Shown here in pieces: positions 1 through 7,856 of a DNA stretch of 25,394 bases. This DNA is from an uncultured Roseateles sp. (lineage in GTDB: Bacteria; Pseudomonadota; Gammaproteobacteria; Burkholderiales; Burkholderiaceae). The notes under the pieces are model-generated. The model worked only from the letters and a program-made list of their open reading frames with translations. It had not been told where the DNA came from and made no database searches. A program made the translations under genes and the position numbers. Position 1 is the stretch's first letter, and every line of letters begins with the position of its first letter. The DNA is taken from assembly GCA_946886855.1 (NCBI GenBank), contig CAMPJJ010000085.1:1-25394 (forward strand). Direction: 5' to 3'.

Positions 1-669
1 GCATCCTCAACTACCGCGGCCAGCCCGCCAACCCGGTCGAAGGCGTGGCACTCCGGACAGGACGGGCCGGGCGGGCAGGGCGGGGTGGCGACGGATCTCT
101 TCCACCTCGACGGGGTGGCCCTGCGGGAGGCGCGGCGTCAGGTGCAGATCATCTTCCAGGACCCGTTCGCGTCCCTGAATCCGCGCCTGCGCGTGCAGGA
201 AGTGCTGGAAGAAGGCCTGCTCGCGCTGCGGCCCGAGCTCGACGCGTCGGCCCGGCTGGCGCTGCTGCACGAGCTCCTCGACCAGGTGGGGCTGCGCCGC
301 GACGCGCTGGCGCGCTTCCCCCACGAGTTCTCAGGCGGCCAGCGCCAGCGGATTGCCATCGCCCGCGCACTGGCCGTCGAGCCGCGCCTCATCGTCTGCG
401 ATGAGCCCACCTCGGCGCTGGACGTGTCGGTCCAGGCGCAGATCCTGAACCTGCTGCGCGAACTCCAGCGCAGCCGCGGACTGTCCTTCCTGTTCATCAC
501 CCACAACATCGGCGTCGTCGAGTACATCGCCGACGAGGTGGCCGTGATGCAGGCCGGCCGCATCGTGGAGTCCGGGACCTGCGACGCCGTCCTTGGTGCC
601 CCGCGGCAGGACTACACCCGCACGCTGCTCGCGGCCGTGCCCCGGGTGGAGCGACAGACACCCGTCTGA
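1..669 (+). CDS. Peptide-type ABC transporter ATP-binding protein, C-terminal part (cut by left edge)
   Basis: The reading frame is open from base 1 to the TGA at 667-669, so the N-terminus lies outside the window. The visible part carries the Q-loop (IIFQDPFASLNPR), the ABC signature (FSGGQRQRIAIARAL), Walker B with the catalytic Glu (LIVCDEPTSALD) and the H-loop (FITHN). The SLNPR motif and the LEEGL stretch after it are typical of oligopeptide/dipeptide importers and resemble the second ATPase domain of the fused protein YejF. The Walker A loop should lie just left of base 1. A Gly-rich stretch at about codons 19-30 looks like an insertion before the Q-loop. The protein is expected to hydrolyse ATP on the cytoplasmic face of the inner membrane for peptide uptake. 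Substrate and partners cannot be seen here. Family is confident; the YejF assignment is tentative. Confidence 0.88.
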   Translation, partial: ASSTTAASPPTRSKAWHSGQDGPGGQGGVATDLFHLDGVALREARRQVQIIFQDPFASLNPRLRVQEVLEEGLLALRPELDASARLALLHELLDQVGLRRDALARFPHEFSGGQRQRIAIARALAVEPRLIVCDEPTSALDVSVQAQILNLLRELQRSRGLSFLFITHNIGVVEYIADEVAVMQAGRIVESGTCDAVLGAPRQDYTRTLLAAVPRVERQTPV

Positions 670-703
670 TCGGCGACCTGCGCCGCCTGCAGCAGCCACC
701 ACG

Positions 704-726
704 AGGACCGCCATGCGGTCCTTTTT
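704..726 (+). terminator. Rho-independent terminator after the ABC ATPase gene
   Basis: An 8-bp perfect stem (AGGACCGC, 704-711, with GCGGTCCT, 715-722) closes a 3-nt loop and runs into a T tract at 722-726. It lies 35 bases after the stop codon. Confidence 0.8.
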
Positions 727-1196
727 CTTGCCGGATACAAAGTGGCGAACATCGATGCGCCATCGTGGTGCGTCGACGACCGTTCCCCCGGAACGGCGGT
801 GGAATCGCCCATACGAACGGCATGGGTCGGATGGAAGGCATCGCCTCGCAGCGAGGCATTCGGGCGATTCGCGTCGACGGAAGTGGCTGAGATGCGCACT
901 TATGGTGCGTATTACGACCTTTTACACCTGTAAAACTCTTGCCAAGGGCGACATTCGCGCGTAGCGCGGCAGCAACGCTGCTCGCCATCCGCACTTGAGT
1001 GTTTACCCGCGATTTCCCTCTGTAAACCGCTTTGTCTCGTGTGCCATAGGGTGAACACGGGGGAGTCCTTTTCAATGCGGAAAAGAAACTGGCCCGGCCC
1101 AACGTCGGGAACACCGCTCGGAGGGTTCAGGCCGACATCGCGGCCACCCGTGTTCCCGGCAACACAACAACCTGTGTTTCTGGTTAAGGAGTCTTC
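727..1196. other. Long spacer upstream of the TonB-dependent receptor gene
   Basis: I see no convincing gene here. The short open frames lack ribosome-binding sites and family features. The stretch is less GC-rich than its surroundings. It contains a 15-bp inverted repeat, GCCTCGC-A-GCGAGGC (843-857), a strong palindrome at 920-935, and a looser pair GTTTAC (1001-1006) / GTAAAC (1022-1027). It must hold the receptor promoter and a leader. I could not fix a -35/-10 pair with confidence. No Fur-box-like sequence is apparent. Confidence 0.6.
920..935. promoter_or_regulatory. Palindrome TTTTACA-CC-TGTAAAA, candidate operator of the receptor gene
   Basis: The two 7-base arms are perfect inverted copies separated by two bases. 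The site lies about 260 bases before the receptor start codon in an otherwise GC-rich genome. With so short a spacer it is better read as a binding site for a dimeric regulator than as an RNA hairpin. GTTTAC and TGTAAAC, about 70-90 bases downstream, repeat the same core. The regulator is unknown. Confidence 0.4.
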
Positions 1197-3881
1197 ATGT
1201 TCAAACGCAAGAGCATCAATCTCGCTGCGCTGCTCGCGCTCGGCGCTGCGGCATTGCCCGTCGCCGCGCAAAACACCCAGCTCGACCGCGTCGAGATCAC
1301 CGGTTCGTCGATCAAGCGCATCGATGCCGAGACCTCGCTCCCCGTCAGCGTCATCAGCCGCGACTCGATCAACAAGTCCGGCGCCTCCAACGTCCAGGAA
1401 CTCGTCGACCGCCTGAGCTACAACAACGGCGGCGGTCTCGCGCTGGGTCAGTCCATCGGTGACGGTGCCGCCAACGGCCAGGTCGGCGCCTCGCTGCGCG
1501 GCCTGGGCCGCGGCCGCACGCTGGTGCTGCTGAACGGCCGTCGCCTGCCGGTGTATCCGTTCTCCGGCCAGGGCGTGGACCTGAACTCGATCCCGCTGGC
1601 CGCGATCGAGCGCATCGAGGTGCTGCGTGACGGCGCTTCGGCGACCTATGGCTCGGACGCCATCGGCGGCGTGATGAACTTCATCACCCGCAAGGACTTC
1701 CAGGGCTTCGACGTGTCCGTCGGCCTGGAGATGCCCAAGACCGTGGGTGACGTGTTCTCCCTGTCGGGCGGCGGCGGCATCGGCGATCTGGCCAAGGACA
1801 AGTGGAACATCCTGGGCACCTTCAACTACCAGAAGTACGACCCGATCCGCGCGAAGGACCGCTCCTACGCCTCCACCGGCAACCGGCCCGACATCGGCGT
1901 GGTGAAGGACTCGGGCAACACCTTCCCGGCCAACACCTTCCTGGCCACGACCGGCGCCTACGTGCCCGGCGCGTCCAACTTCCCGAACTGCGCGCCGCCG
2001 GACTCCTACGCCGGCCGCAGCAACTGCCGCTACGACTACACGCACTACATCGACCTGGTGCCCGAATCCGACCGCTACGGCGCCCTGGTCAAGGGCACGG
2101 TGGCGGTGAACCAGGACAACACCCTGTTCGCGGAAGTCGCGTACAGCCGCAACGAGATCATCCTGGGCTCGTCGCAGACGCCGTCGACCACGACCGGCAA
2201 GGACGACTACCTGTACCCGGCCGGCGGCAAGTACTACCCGACGGCCGCGGTGGACGCGGTGTCCCCGGGCTACCGCGGCGACCTGGTCCTGGCCTGGCGG
2301 ATGGTGGACGGCGGTCAGCGCCGCACGCAGGTCACCAACCAGGTGACCCGCACCGTCCTGGGTGCCGAAGGCACGTTGGCCGGCTTCGACTACAAGGCCG
2401 CGTTCGTCTATGCGGAAGGCAAGGCGCGCGAAGACTTCATCAGCGGCAACTACTCGGATACCCGCCTGGTCCAGGCGCTCAAGACCGGCCTGATCAACCC
2501 CTGGGGCCCGAACGATGCCGCCGGCCTGGCCGCGCTCAGGAGCGCTGAGCTGAGCGGCAACAACCGCAATTCGAAGACCAGCAACGCAGGCGGCGACTTC
2601 ACGCTGTCGCGCGAGCTGTTCAACGTCGGCGCCGGCAACCTGGGCGTCGCTTTCGGCGGCGAACTGCGCAAGGAGAAGTACCTCGACGGCTACTCCGATA
2701 TCGCCGGTTCCGGCGACGTGGTGGGCGGCAGCGGCACGGCCGGCAAGGTGCAGGCGAACCGCGATGTCGGCGGCGTGTTCGGCGAAGCCAACTTCCCGGT
2801 GCTCAAGAGCCTGGAGATCAACGCGGCGGTCCGCTACGACAAGTACAGCGGCACGCACGGCAGCTCCCGCGACGGCAGCGCCGACACCAAGGACCTGTCG
2901 GCCACCAGCCCCAAGCTGTCGGTGAAGTTCACGCCGATGACGGGCCTGCTCTTCCGCGCTTCGGCCGGCAAGGGCTTCCGGGCGCCGGCGCTGGACAACA
3001 TGTTCGCGCCCGCATCGCTGACCAATTCGGGTGGCAACTTCACCGACCCGAACTACGACCGCATCAAGGGTTGCGCGGTGGTGTCCAACACCAACTACTG
3101 CGACACGCAGCTGACGGTGCAGAACAACAGCAACACCACCCTGGAGCCGGAAAAGTCGAAGACCTTCAACGTCGGCATGGTGTTCGAGATGATCAAGGAC
3201 ACCACGCTGAGCGTGGACTACTTCGACATGAAGATCACCAACGGTCTGCGCTTCCTGTCGGGTGACGACATCATGCGCGACTGGTACAAGCATCAGGTGC
3301 CGGGCACGTTCACCAGCACGTCGATCTTCGCGAACCGCCTGGTCGTCGATCCGGCCACCGGCTACCTGGACTACGTCCGCGCCTCGTGGGAGAACGTCGG
3401 CAAGCTGCGCACCGCGGGCTTCGACTTCAGCGCCCGTGCCCGCCTGCGCACCGCCTACGGCTCGTTCACCCCGGGCTGGGAAGCGACCCTGCTGACCAAG
3501 AGCGAGGAGTCGATCGTCGGCACCGGCACGACCCGCGACAACCTGGGCAAGTACAACCTGGGCGGTCCGGTCGTGAAGCTGAAGCAGACCTTCACCGTGG
3601 ACTGGGACAAGGATGCCTGGGGCGCGTCGATCCGCTACTTCCGCCAGAACGGTTACGAGGACTACGACGAGAAGGCGCACGTCAAGGCGTACGACCTGTT
3701 CGATGTCCAGGGTCAGTTCCGCGGCATCAAGGGCGTGACCCTGACCGCCGGCATCCGCAACCTGTTCGACAAGAAGCCGCCGGTCACGAACCAGCAGGAC
3801 TACTTCCAGGTCGGTTTCGACCCGACCTACGCGGCAGTCCAGCAACGTTCGTTCTACATCCGCGGCAACTACCGCTACTGA
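1197..3881 (+). CDS. TonB-dependent outer-membrane receptor
   Basis: This 894-residue protein is a TonB-dependent receptor, a 22-strand outer-membrane barrel with an N-terminal plug that imports a bound substrate using energy from TonB. A signal peptide spans about residues 1-24 (cleavage after PVAAQ). RVEITGSSIKR at 31-41 is the likely TonB-box region. The plug follows, with VGASLRGLGRGRTLVLLNGRRL (about 96-117) and RIEVLRDGASATYGSDAIGGV (139-159) as hallmark motifs. The barrel ends in NYRY with the expected terminal aromatic residue. Cysteine pairs in the barrel (around 262/276 and 627/636) may form disulfides in extracellular loops. The ATG has an AAGGAG site at 1186-1191. It resembles the large receptors of Caulobacter, Xanthomonas and Burkholderiales more than classical siderophore receptors. 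No Fur-like site is seen, so the substrate may not be iron. The next gene is an oxygenase and the tonB operon follows. Confidence 0.93.
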   Translation: MFKRKSINLAALLALGAAALPVAAQNTQLDRVEITGSSIKRIDAETSLPVSVISRDSINKSGASNVQELVDRLSYNNGGGLALGQSIGDGAANGQVGASLRGLGRGRTLVLLNGRRLPVYPFSGQGVDLNSIPLAAIERIEVLRDGASATYGSDAIGGVMNFITRKDFQGFDVSVGLEMPKTVGDVFSLSGGGGIGDLAKDKWNILGTFNYQKYDPIRAKDRSYASTGNRPDIGVVKDSGNTFPANTFLATTGAYVPGASNFPNCAPPDSYAGRSNCRYDYTHYIDLVPESDRYGALVKGTVAVNQDNTLFAEVAYSRNEIILGSSQTPSTTTGKDDYLYPAGGKYYPTAAVDAVSPGYRGDLVLAWRMVDGGQRRTQVTNQVTRTVLGAEGTLAGFDYKAAFVYAEGKAREDFISGNYSDTRLVQALKTGLINPWGPNDAAGLAALRSAELSGNNRNSKTSNAGGDFTLSRELFNVGAGNLGVAFGGELRKEKYLDGYSDIAGSGDVVGGSGTAGKVQANRDVGGVFGEANFPVLKSLEINAAVRYDKYSGTHGSSRDGSADTKDLSATSPKLSVKFTPMTGLLFRASAGKGFRAPALDNMFAPASLTNSGGNFTDPNYDRIKGCAVVSNTNYCDTQLTVQNNSNTTLEPEKSKTFNVGMVFEMIKDTTLSVDYFDMKITNGLRFLSGDDIMRDWYKHQVPGTFTSTSIFANRLVVDPATGYLDYVRASWENVGKLRTAGFDFSARARLRTAYGSFTPGWEATLLTKSEESIVGTGTTRDNLGKYNLGGPVVKLKQTFTVDWDKDAWGASIRYFRQNGYEDYDEKAHVKAYDLFDVQGQFRGIKGVTLTAGIRNLFDKKPPVTNQQDYFQVGFDPTYAAVQQRSFYIRGNYRY

Positions 3882-3934
3882 TGGCGGGCGGATCGCCGGT
3901 CTCCCGTGGACCGGCGCTCCGGGCATAGACTCGG

Positions 3935-3956
3935 CAGGCCCTTCGGGGCCTGTTTT
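3935..3956 (+). terminator. Terminator with UUCG tetraloop after the receptor gene
   Basis: A 7-bp stem (CAGGCCC, 3935-3941; GGGCCTG, 3946-3952) closes a TTCG loop with a C-G closing pair, which is an especially stable tetraloop. TTTT follows at 3953-3956. It separates the receptor from the oxygenase gene 45 bases later, so read-through or a second promoter is needed for the latter. Confidence 0.82.
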
Positions 3957-4000
3957 CATTCAGGTCTGCCGCGCCTTGCGCGCGCCTCTTCGCTGCCGAC

Positions 4001-4702
4001 ATGGACTATCTGAATCCCGACCTGGACCTCGCCGCCCATGGCCGCACCCTGCGCGCCGAGGGGAGGGTGCTGATCCGGGACTTCTTCACCCCCGCCGTCG
4101 CCGAGGCGCTGGACCAGTCCCTGCGCGCGATCGACTGGGAGCTCGTCTACCGCGACCTGAACGGCGACCGGCGCCTCACCGGCGAGCAGTTGCGCGGCCT
4201 GACGCCGCAGCAGCGCATGCAATTGACCGAGGGCATCCACTCGGTCGCGCGGGAGCACTTCCAGTTCTCCTTCTTCTCCGACTCGTTGGTCCATGCGGTC
4301 CACGCCGGGCGCGAGGACCTGCTCGCGCGATTCATGCGCTGGATGGCGGGCGACGAGTTCCTCTCGCCGATGCGCCAGCTGAGCGGTGACCCTCAAATCA
4401 ATGGCGTCTACGCGCAGGCGACCATGTACTCGCGCGGTAACTTCCTGACGACCCACGACGATCATGTGGACCGCGAGGACCGCCGGATCGCCTACGTGAT
4501 CAACCTCACGCGGCGCTGGCGTCCGGACTGGGGCGGGATGCTCCACTTCACCGCGGAGGATGGAACGGTGCTCGATACCTACTTCCCGCACTTCAACTCA
4601 CTGTCGCTCTTCACGGTGCCGCAGCGACACTTCGTCTCCTACGTGCCGCCATTCGCCATGGCGGAGCGCCAGGCGATCACCGGATGGCTGATTGCCGCCT
4701 GA
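4001..4702 (+). CDS. 2-oxoglutarate/Fe(II)-dependent oxygenase family protein
   Basis: The 233-residue soluble protein has the non-haem iron facial triad: H152-x-D154 in FLTTHDDHVD and a distal H210 in VPQRHFVSY. A basic residue, R223 (ERQAITGW), is well placed to bind the 2-oxoglutarate carboxylate. The GGMLHF strand at 178-183 and the double-stranded beta-helix spacing fit prolyl-hydroxylase-like enzymes of the Tpa1/Ofd1 type. Such enzymes couple oxidative decarboxylation of 2-oxoglutarate to hydroxylation of a protein or small molecule. The substrate cannot be inferred. No signal peptide is present, so it is probably cytoplasmic. No clear Shine-Dalgarno precedes the ATG. It lies directly after the receptor gene, an arrangement I recall from other receptor-rich bacteria, which suggests but does not prove a link to what the receptor imports. 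Confidence 0.85.
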   Translation: MDYLNPDLDLAAHGRTLRAEGRVLIRDFFTPAVAEALDQSLRAIDWELVYRDLNGDRRLTGEQLRGLTPQQRMQLTEGIHSVAREHFQFSFFSDSLVHAVHAGREDLLARFMRWMAGDEFLSPMRQLSGDPQINGVYAQATMYSRGNFLTTHDDHVDREDRRIAYVINLTRRWRPDWGGMLHFTAEDGTVLDTYFPHFNSLSLFTVPQRHFVSYVPPFAMAERQAITGWLIAA

Positions 4703-5279
4703 CTGGCACGAGGATTGCCCCGTTCGAAGGGCAGTTCGTCTGGTAACGGCTTCGCGGGTTAGCCCTAGGCTTCCAGGGGAGGAGGCCGAGGTGCATACCA
4801 GTAGAATACCAGGGTCGACGTCCTCGATTGTCGGAGGGTGCACCGGCTGTAACCGCTGGTGCCCTGTGCGATGGGCGATGCGCGCATGCTCGGGCAAACC
4901 CCATGGCTTGCGGCTTGTGCATGTCGTTTATGATCAAGGTCGTGAAAGGTGGTCGAAATCTGTAGTTTTGCTACATGATTTGGATCGATCCTCGAGACGC
5001 CCGCGGCCACAAGCTGACGGGCATTTTTGTTGAATCGGGTTCGTATCGTGCCCTGGGTTTTCGAGTCTTCGTGTGTCCCTCCTGCCTTCGGCGGGTCGGC
5101 GGTCCGTGGCGCTCCGGCGATGTGGCACCGTTCGTCTCCGTCGCTCGCACAGCCGGCAAGACAGGCGCTGCTGACCCCAGGTTGCGGCGCGAACGCCTGA
5201 TCCGACCAGACGCTGTGTTGAGTCGAACTCCCCTTGTAGCTTCGATGAAAGAAATTCGCAGTTTGATGAAGGAGCGCGC
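4703..5279. other. Long spacer between oxygenase and tonB
   Basis: About 580 bases hold no gene I can support. Two open frames, 4692-5033 and 4975-5283, have no recognisable motifs; the second overlaps the tonB start by four bases. A terminator-like element lies at 4999-5028: 5-bp stem GCCCG/CGGGC, a 14-base loop, then ATTTTT. A weak promoter candidate for tonB is TTGAGT (5218-5223), a 17-base spacer, then TTCGAT (5241-5246). Neither is firm. The stretch is less GC-rich than the coding sequence around it. Confidence 0.5.
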
Positions 5280-5918
5280 ATGAACTTTGCGCAGGATAAA
5301 GCTGGGTCATCGCGCGTGACTGGCATCGGCATCGTCATCGTCATCCACGCCCTGATCATCTGGGCGCTGGCGAGCGGTCTGGCGACCAAGATCAAGGAGG
5401 CCGTCAAGGGCCCGATCGACGTCAAGGTGGTCGAGGAGAAGGTCAAGCCGCCTCCGCCGCCCGACAAGGTCGTGCCGCCGCCGCCGGACATCAAGGCCCC
5501 GCCGCCGCCGTTCGTGCCGCCGCCGGAAGTCGTCGTGACGGCGCCCCCGCCGCCGACGCAGACGGTGGCCGTGCAGTCCACGACGCCGCCCCCGGCGCAG
5601 GAGTTCCGTCCGGCACCGCCGGCCGTCGCTCCGGCGCCCCCGGCACCGCCGTCGGACAAGCCCCGGTCGGCGATCGGCAACTGCACCAAGATGGCCAAGC
5701 CCGAAATGCCGGCCCTGAACTGGAGCGGCACCGCGAGCTACAAGGCGACCTTCACCGTCAAGGGCGGCAAGGTGGCTGACGTGACCTTCACCGCCTTGCG
5801 CGGCGCCAACGACCGCAAGGCCGAGCGCGCCCTCAAGAACGCCATCCAGGCGGCGCTGACGGAATACCAGTGCACGGACGCGATCCTCGAACAGGAATTC
5901 GTGTTCAACATGGAATGA
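5280..5918 (+). CDS. tonB: Energy transducer TonB
   Basis: TonB transmits the proton-motive force from ExbB/ExbD to outer-membrane receptors across the periplasm. This 212-residue protein has a short cytoplasmic N-terminus and one membrane anchor (about 14-33) with a buried histidine, H23 in VIHALIIW, matching the essential TonB anchor histidine. A long Pro-rich spacer follows (about 57-127, many PPPP and PAPP runs). The C-terminal domain, about residues 135-212, is short and lacks the usual YP motif near its start. It contains two cysteines, C135 and C198, which could pair in the periplasm. An AAGGAG site at 5269-5274 fixes the start. It is first in a cluster with exbB and two exbD genes. 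Identity rests on anchor, linker and context; the C-terminal domain is divergent. Confidence 0.9.
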   Translation: MNFAQDKAGSSRVTGIGIVIVIHALIIWALASGLATKIKEAVKGPIDVKVVEEKVKPPPPPDKVVPPPPDIKAPPPPFVPPPEVVVTAPPPPTQTVAVQSTTPPPAQEFRPAPPAVAPAPPAPPSDKPRSAIGNCTKMAKPEMPALNWSGTASYKATFTVKGGKVADVTFTALRGANDRKAERALKNAIQAALTEYQCTDAILEQEFVFNME

Positions 5919-5954
5919 TCCGCGGGACTGTCCCACCCGCGATCGATCGAACAC

Positions 5955-5973
5955 GGGGCGCCTGACGCGCCCC
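5955..5973 (+). other. Intercistronic hairpin between tonB and exbB
   Basis: GGGGCGC (5955-5961) and GCGCCCC (5967-5973) form a perfect 7-bp stem with a 5-base loop. No T run follows, so it is unlikely to be a full terminator. It may stabilise or process the tonB-exbB transcript, or give partial attenuation. Confidence 0.45.
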
Positions 5974-6019
5974 GACCTCTCAACCTGAGTTCAAGACTTT
6001 TCTCGTAGGAGCACCCTCC

Positions 6020-6871
6020 ATGATCTCTCGTCTGTCTGCCTTGTTTGCGGCCGTCGCGTGCGCCGCGACCCTGGCCGTCTCCCCGCTGGCCGCCCAAGCC
6101 CAGGACCAGGCTGCCTCGGCCGCCGCCTCCGCCGCTGACACCGCTCCCGCTCCTGCCGACATCGCTCCCGCCGCCGTGTCCGAACCCGCCGCCGCCAAGC
6201 CGGTGGACAACCCGTACAGCCTGGGCAACATCGTCGCCCACGGCAACGTGGTCGACCAGGCCGTGCTCGCCATCCTGGCCATCATGTCCATGGGCTCGTG
6301 GTACATCCTGTTCACGAAGCTGTGGGACACCTCGAAGATCGCGCGTGAAGCCAAGGACGTCCGCGCGTCCTTCTTCAAGAAGGCGTCGCTGCAGGAAGGC
6401 CTGAAGAGCCTGAGCGAATCCGGTGCCTTCCGCTTCATCGCCCAGACCGGCGTGGAAGCCTCGGAGCACCATGAAGGCGCCCTGACCGAGAACATCGACC
6501 ACAACACGTGGGTCACGATGAACATCGACCGCGCCGTGAGCGAAGTCAACATGCGCCTGCAAGGCGGCCTGGGCTTCCTGGCCACCGTCGGCTCGACCAG
6601 CCCCTTCATCGGCCTGTTCGGTACCGTGTGGGGCATCCTGCAGGCGCTGACCCAGATCGGCGTCGCTGGCCAGGCTTCGATCGACAAGGTGGCCGGCCCC
6701 GTGGGCGCCGCGCTGATCATGACCGCCATCGGTCTGGCTGTCGCCGTTCCGGCCGTGCTGGGCTACAACTGGCTGGTCAACCGCAACAAGTCGGTGATGG
6801 GCCAGGTCCGTGCCTTCGCTGCTGACCTGCACGGCGTCCTGATGGGCAGCCGCAAGGTCGCAGGCCGCTAA
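6020..6871 (+). CDS. exbB: Biopolymer transport protein ExbB, long form with periplasmic N-terminal extension
   Basis: ExbB is the pentameric inner-membrane stator that, with ExbD, converts proton flow into TonB movement. The 283-residue protein begins with a cleavable-looking signal sequence (1-26, ending AAQAQ) and an Ala/Pro-rich segment (about 27-62), so its N-terminus should be periplasmic. Three membrane segments follow at about 78-98, 187-208 and 228-250. The MotA/TolQ/ExbB core includes GFLATVGSTSPFIGLFGTVWGI (185-206) and GPVGAALIMTAIGLAVAVPAV. It is longer than E. coli ExbB (about 244) because of this extension, which is known in a subset of proteobacterial ExbB proteins. AGGAG at 6007-6011 supports the ATG. 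Together with tonB and two exbD genes it forms a complete motor. Confidence 0.95.
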   Translation: MISRLSALFAAVACAATLAVSPLAAQAQDQAASAAASAADTAPAPADIAPAAVSEPAAAKPVDNPYSLGNIVAHGNVVDQAVLAILAIMSMGSWYILFTKLWDTSKIAREAKDVRASFFKKASLQEGLKSLSESGAFRFIAQTGVEASEHHEGALTENIDHNTWVTMNIDRAVSEVNMRLQGGLGFLATVGSTSPFIGLFGTVWGILQALTQIGVAGQASIDKVAGPVGAALIMTAIGLAVAVPAVLGYNWLVNRNKSVMGQVRAFAADLHGVLMGSRKVAGR

Positions 6872-6899
6872 TCCGCACCGCAGTTTCCGGAGACGCAAT

Positions 6900-7328
6900 A
6901 TGGGGATGAACGTAGGTTCGTCCGGTGGCGACGACGAAGTGGTCTCGACCATCAACACCACGCCCCTCGTGGACGTGATGCTGGTGCTCCTGATCATCTT
7001 CCTGATCACCGTGCCGGTGGTGACGCAGTCGGTGGGGGTGACCCTGCCGAAGGAGACGAACGTCGTCCGCGTCACGAAGCCGGAGAACATCGAAATCGCG
7101 GTGACCAAGGATGGCGACATCTATTGGGGCGTGCAGCCGGTTCCCGACGTGGAAACGCTGGTGGCGCGCCTCAAGAAGGTGGCGGTTCTGAATCCTCAGC
7201 CGGAAGTTCACATCCGCGGCGACGACAAGTCCCGCTATGAGAACGTGGGCAAGGTCATGGTGGCGTGCCAGCGTGCTGGCATCATGTCCATCAAGTTCGT
7301 CACCGAGCCGCCGGCTCGCGGTGGCTGA
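6900..7328 (+). CDS. exbD: Biopolymer transport protein ExbD, first copy
   Basis: This 142-residue protein has one membrane segment (about 22-43) with the proton-carrying aspartate at D25 in NTTPLVDVMLVLL, the same position as D25 of E. coli ExbD. A periplasmic domain of about 95 residues follows. It begins 28 bases after exbB with GGAG ahead of the ATG. Its N-terminus, MGMNVGSS, is identical to that of the next gene, showing recent duplication or constrained start sequences. The periplasmic domains of the two copies have diverged considerably, so they may form a heterodimer in the ExbB pore or serve different partners. Confidence 0.95.
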   Translation: MGMNVGSSGGDDEVVSTINTTPLVDVMLVLLIIFLITVPVVTQSVGVTLPKETNVVRVTKPENIEIAVTKDGDIYWGVQPVPDVETLVARLKKVAVLNPQPEVHIRGDDKSRYENVGKVMVACQRAGIMSIKFVTEPPARGG

Positions 7329-7340
7329 AGGAGCTGAAAC

Positions 7341-7772
7341 ATGGGTATGAACGTTGGAAGCTCCAGCGGCAGTGACGAGCCGGAAACCATGCTGGACGTC
7401 AACACGACGCCGCTGATCGACGTGATGCTGGTGCTGCTGGTGATGCTGATCATCACCATCCCGATCCAGCTGCACTCGGTCAACCTGGACATGCCGCCGC
7501 CGAACAACAACCCGCCGCCCAACGAGCCGGTCGTCCACGAAGTGGCGATCGACTTCGACGGCACGGTGTTCTGGGACGGCGCCGCGGTGCCGAACCACGC
7601 GGCGCTGGAGGCCAAGATGACCGAGGTCGCCGCGATGCCGGACCAGCCGGAAGTGCACATCAAGCCGAACAAGCTGGCCGAGTACGGTTACGTTGCCAAT
7701 GTGATGGCATCGGCGCAGCGCCTGGGCGTCAAGAAAATGGCGATGGTCGGGAACGAGCAGTTCCTGAACTGA
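7341..7772 (+). CDS. exbD: Biopolymer transport protein ExbD, second copy
   Basis: The 143-residue protein has the same plan as the preceding ExbD: an MGMNVGSS start, a single membrane helix with D27 in NTTPLIDVMLVLL, and a periplasmic domain. It differs by a Pro/Asn-rich segment just after the membrane (MPPPNNNPPPNEP, about 52-64), absent from the first copy. The AAGGAG ribosome site (7328-7333) overlaps the stop codon of the first exbD, and the gap is only 12 bases, so the pair is probably translated together. Tandem exbD genes behind tonB-exbB are known in Xanthomonas, where only one may be needed for iron uptake. Roles here are not resolved by sequence. Confidence 0.94.
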   Translation: MGMNVGSSSGSDEPETMLDVNTTPLIDVMLVLLVMLIITIPIQLHSVNLDMPPPNNNPPPNEPVVHEVAIDFDGTVFWDGAAVPNHAALEAKMTEVAAMPDQPEVHIKPNKLAEYGYVANVMASAQRLGVKKMAMVGNEQFLN

Positions 7773-7806
7773 GCCGGATGACCGCCTGATCGGTGTCTGA
7801 CCAGAA

Positions 7807-7836
7807 CGCGCCTGCCCGAAAGGGCGGCGCGTTTTT
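7807..7836 (+). terminator. Terminator/attenuator after the second exbD
   Basis: CGCGCC-T-GCCC (7807-7817) pairs with GGGC-GGCGCG (7822-7831). The loop is GAAA (a GNRA tetraloop), T7813 is a single bulge, and TTTTT follows at 7832-7836. The next start codon is only 20 bases downstream, so the element can reduce transcription into the TPR gene without excluding read-through. Confidence 0.85.
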
Positions 7837-7856
7837 CTTCTTTGGAGAGCAAGCAA

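Noticed and set aside
45..404. An alternative frame at the left edge
   Set aside because: It conflicts with the ABC ATPase frame, which holds the Q-loop, signature and Walker B.
912..3959. A 1015-residue minus-strand open frame opposite the TonB-dependent receptor
   Set aside because: It is a GC-rich antisense shadow. It has no recognisable domain, biased Arg/Val/Ala composition, and lies opposite a clear receptor gene with signal peptide and barrel motifs.
4999..5028. Terminator-like element in the oxygenase-tonB gap
   Set aside because: The stem is only 5 bp with a 14-base loop. A T run follows, but the structure is too weak to list as a terminator by itself.
4975..5283. A 102-residue open frame just before tonB, overlapping its start by four bases
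   Set aside because: The overlap looks like coupling, but there is no ribosome site before its ATG, no motif, and its codon use is unlike the neighbours. The tonB AAGGAG stands on its own.
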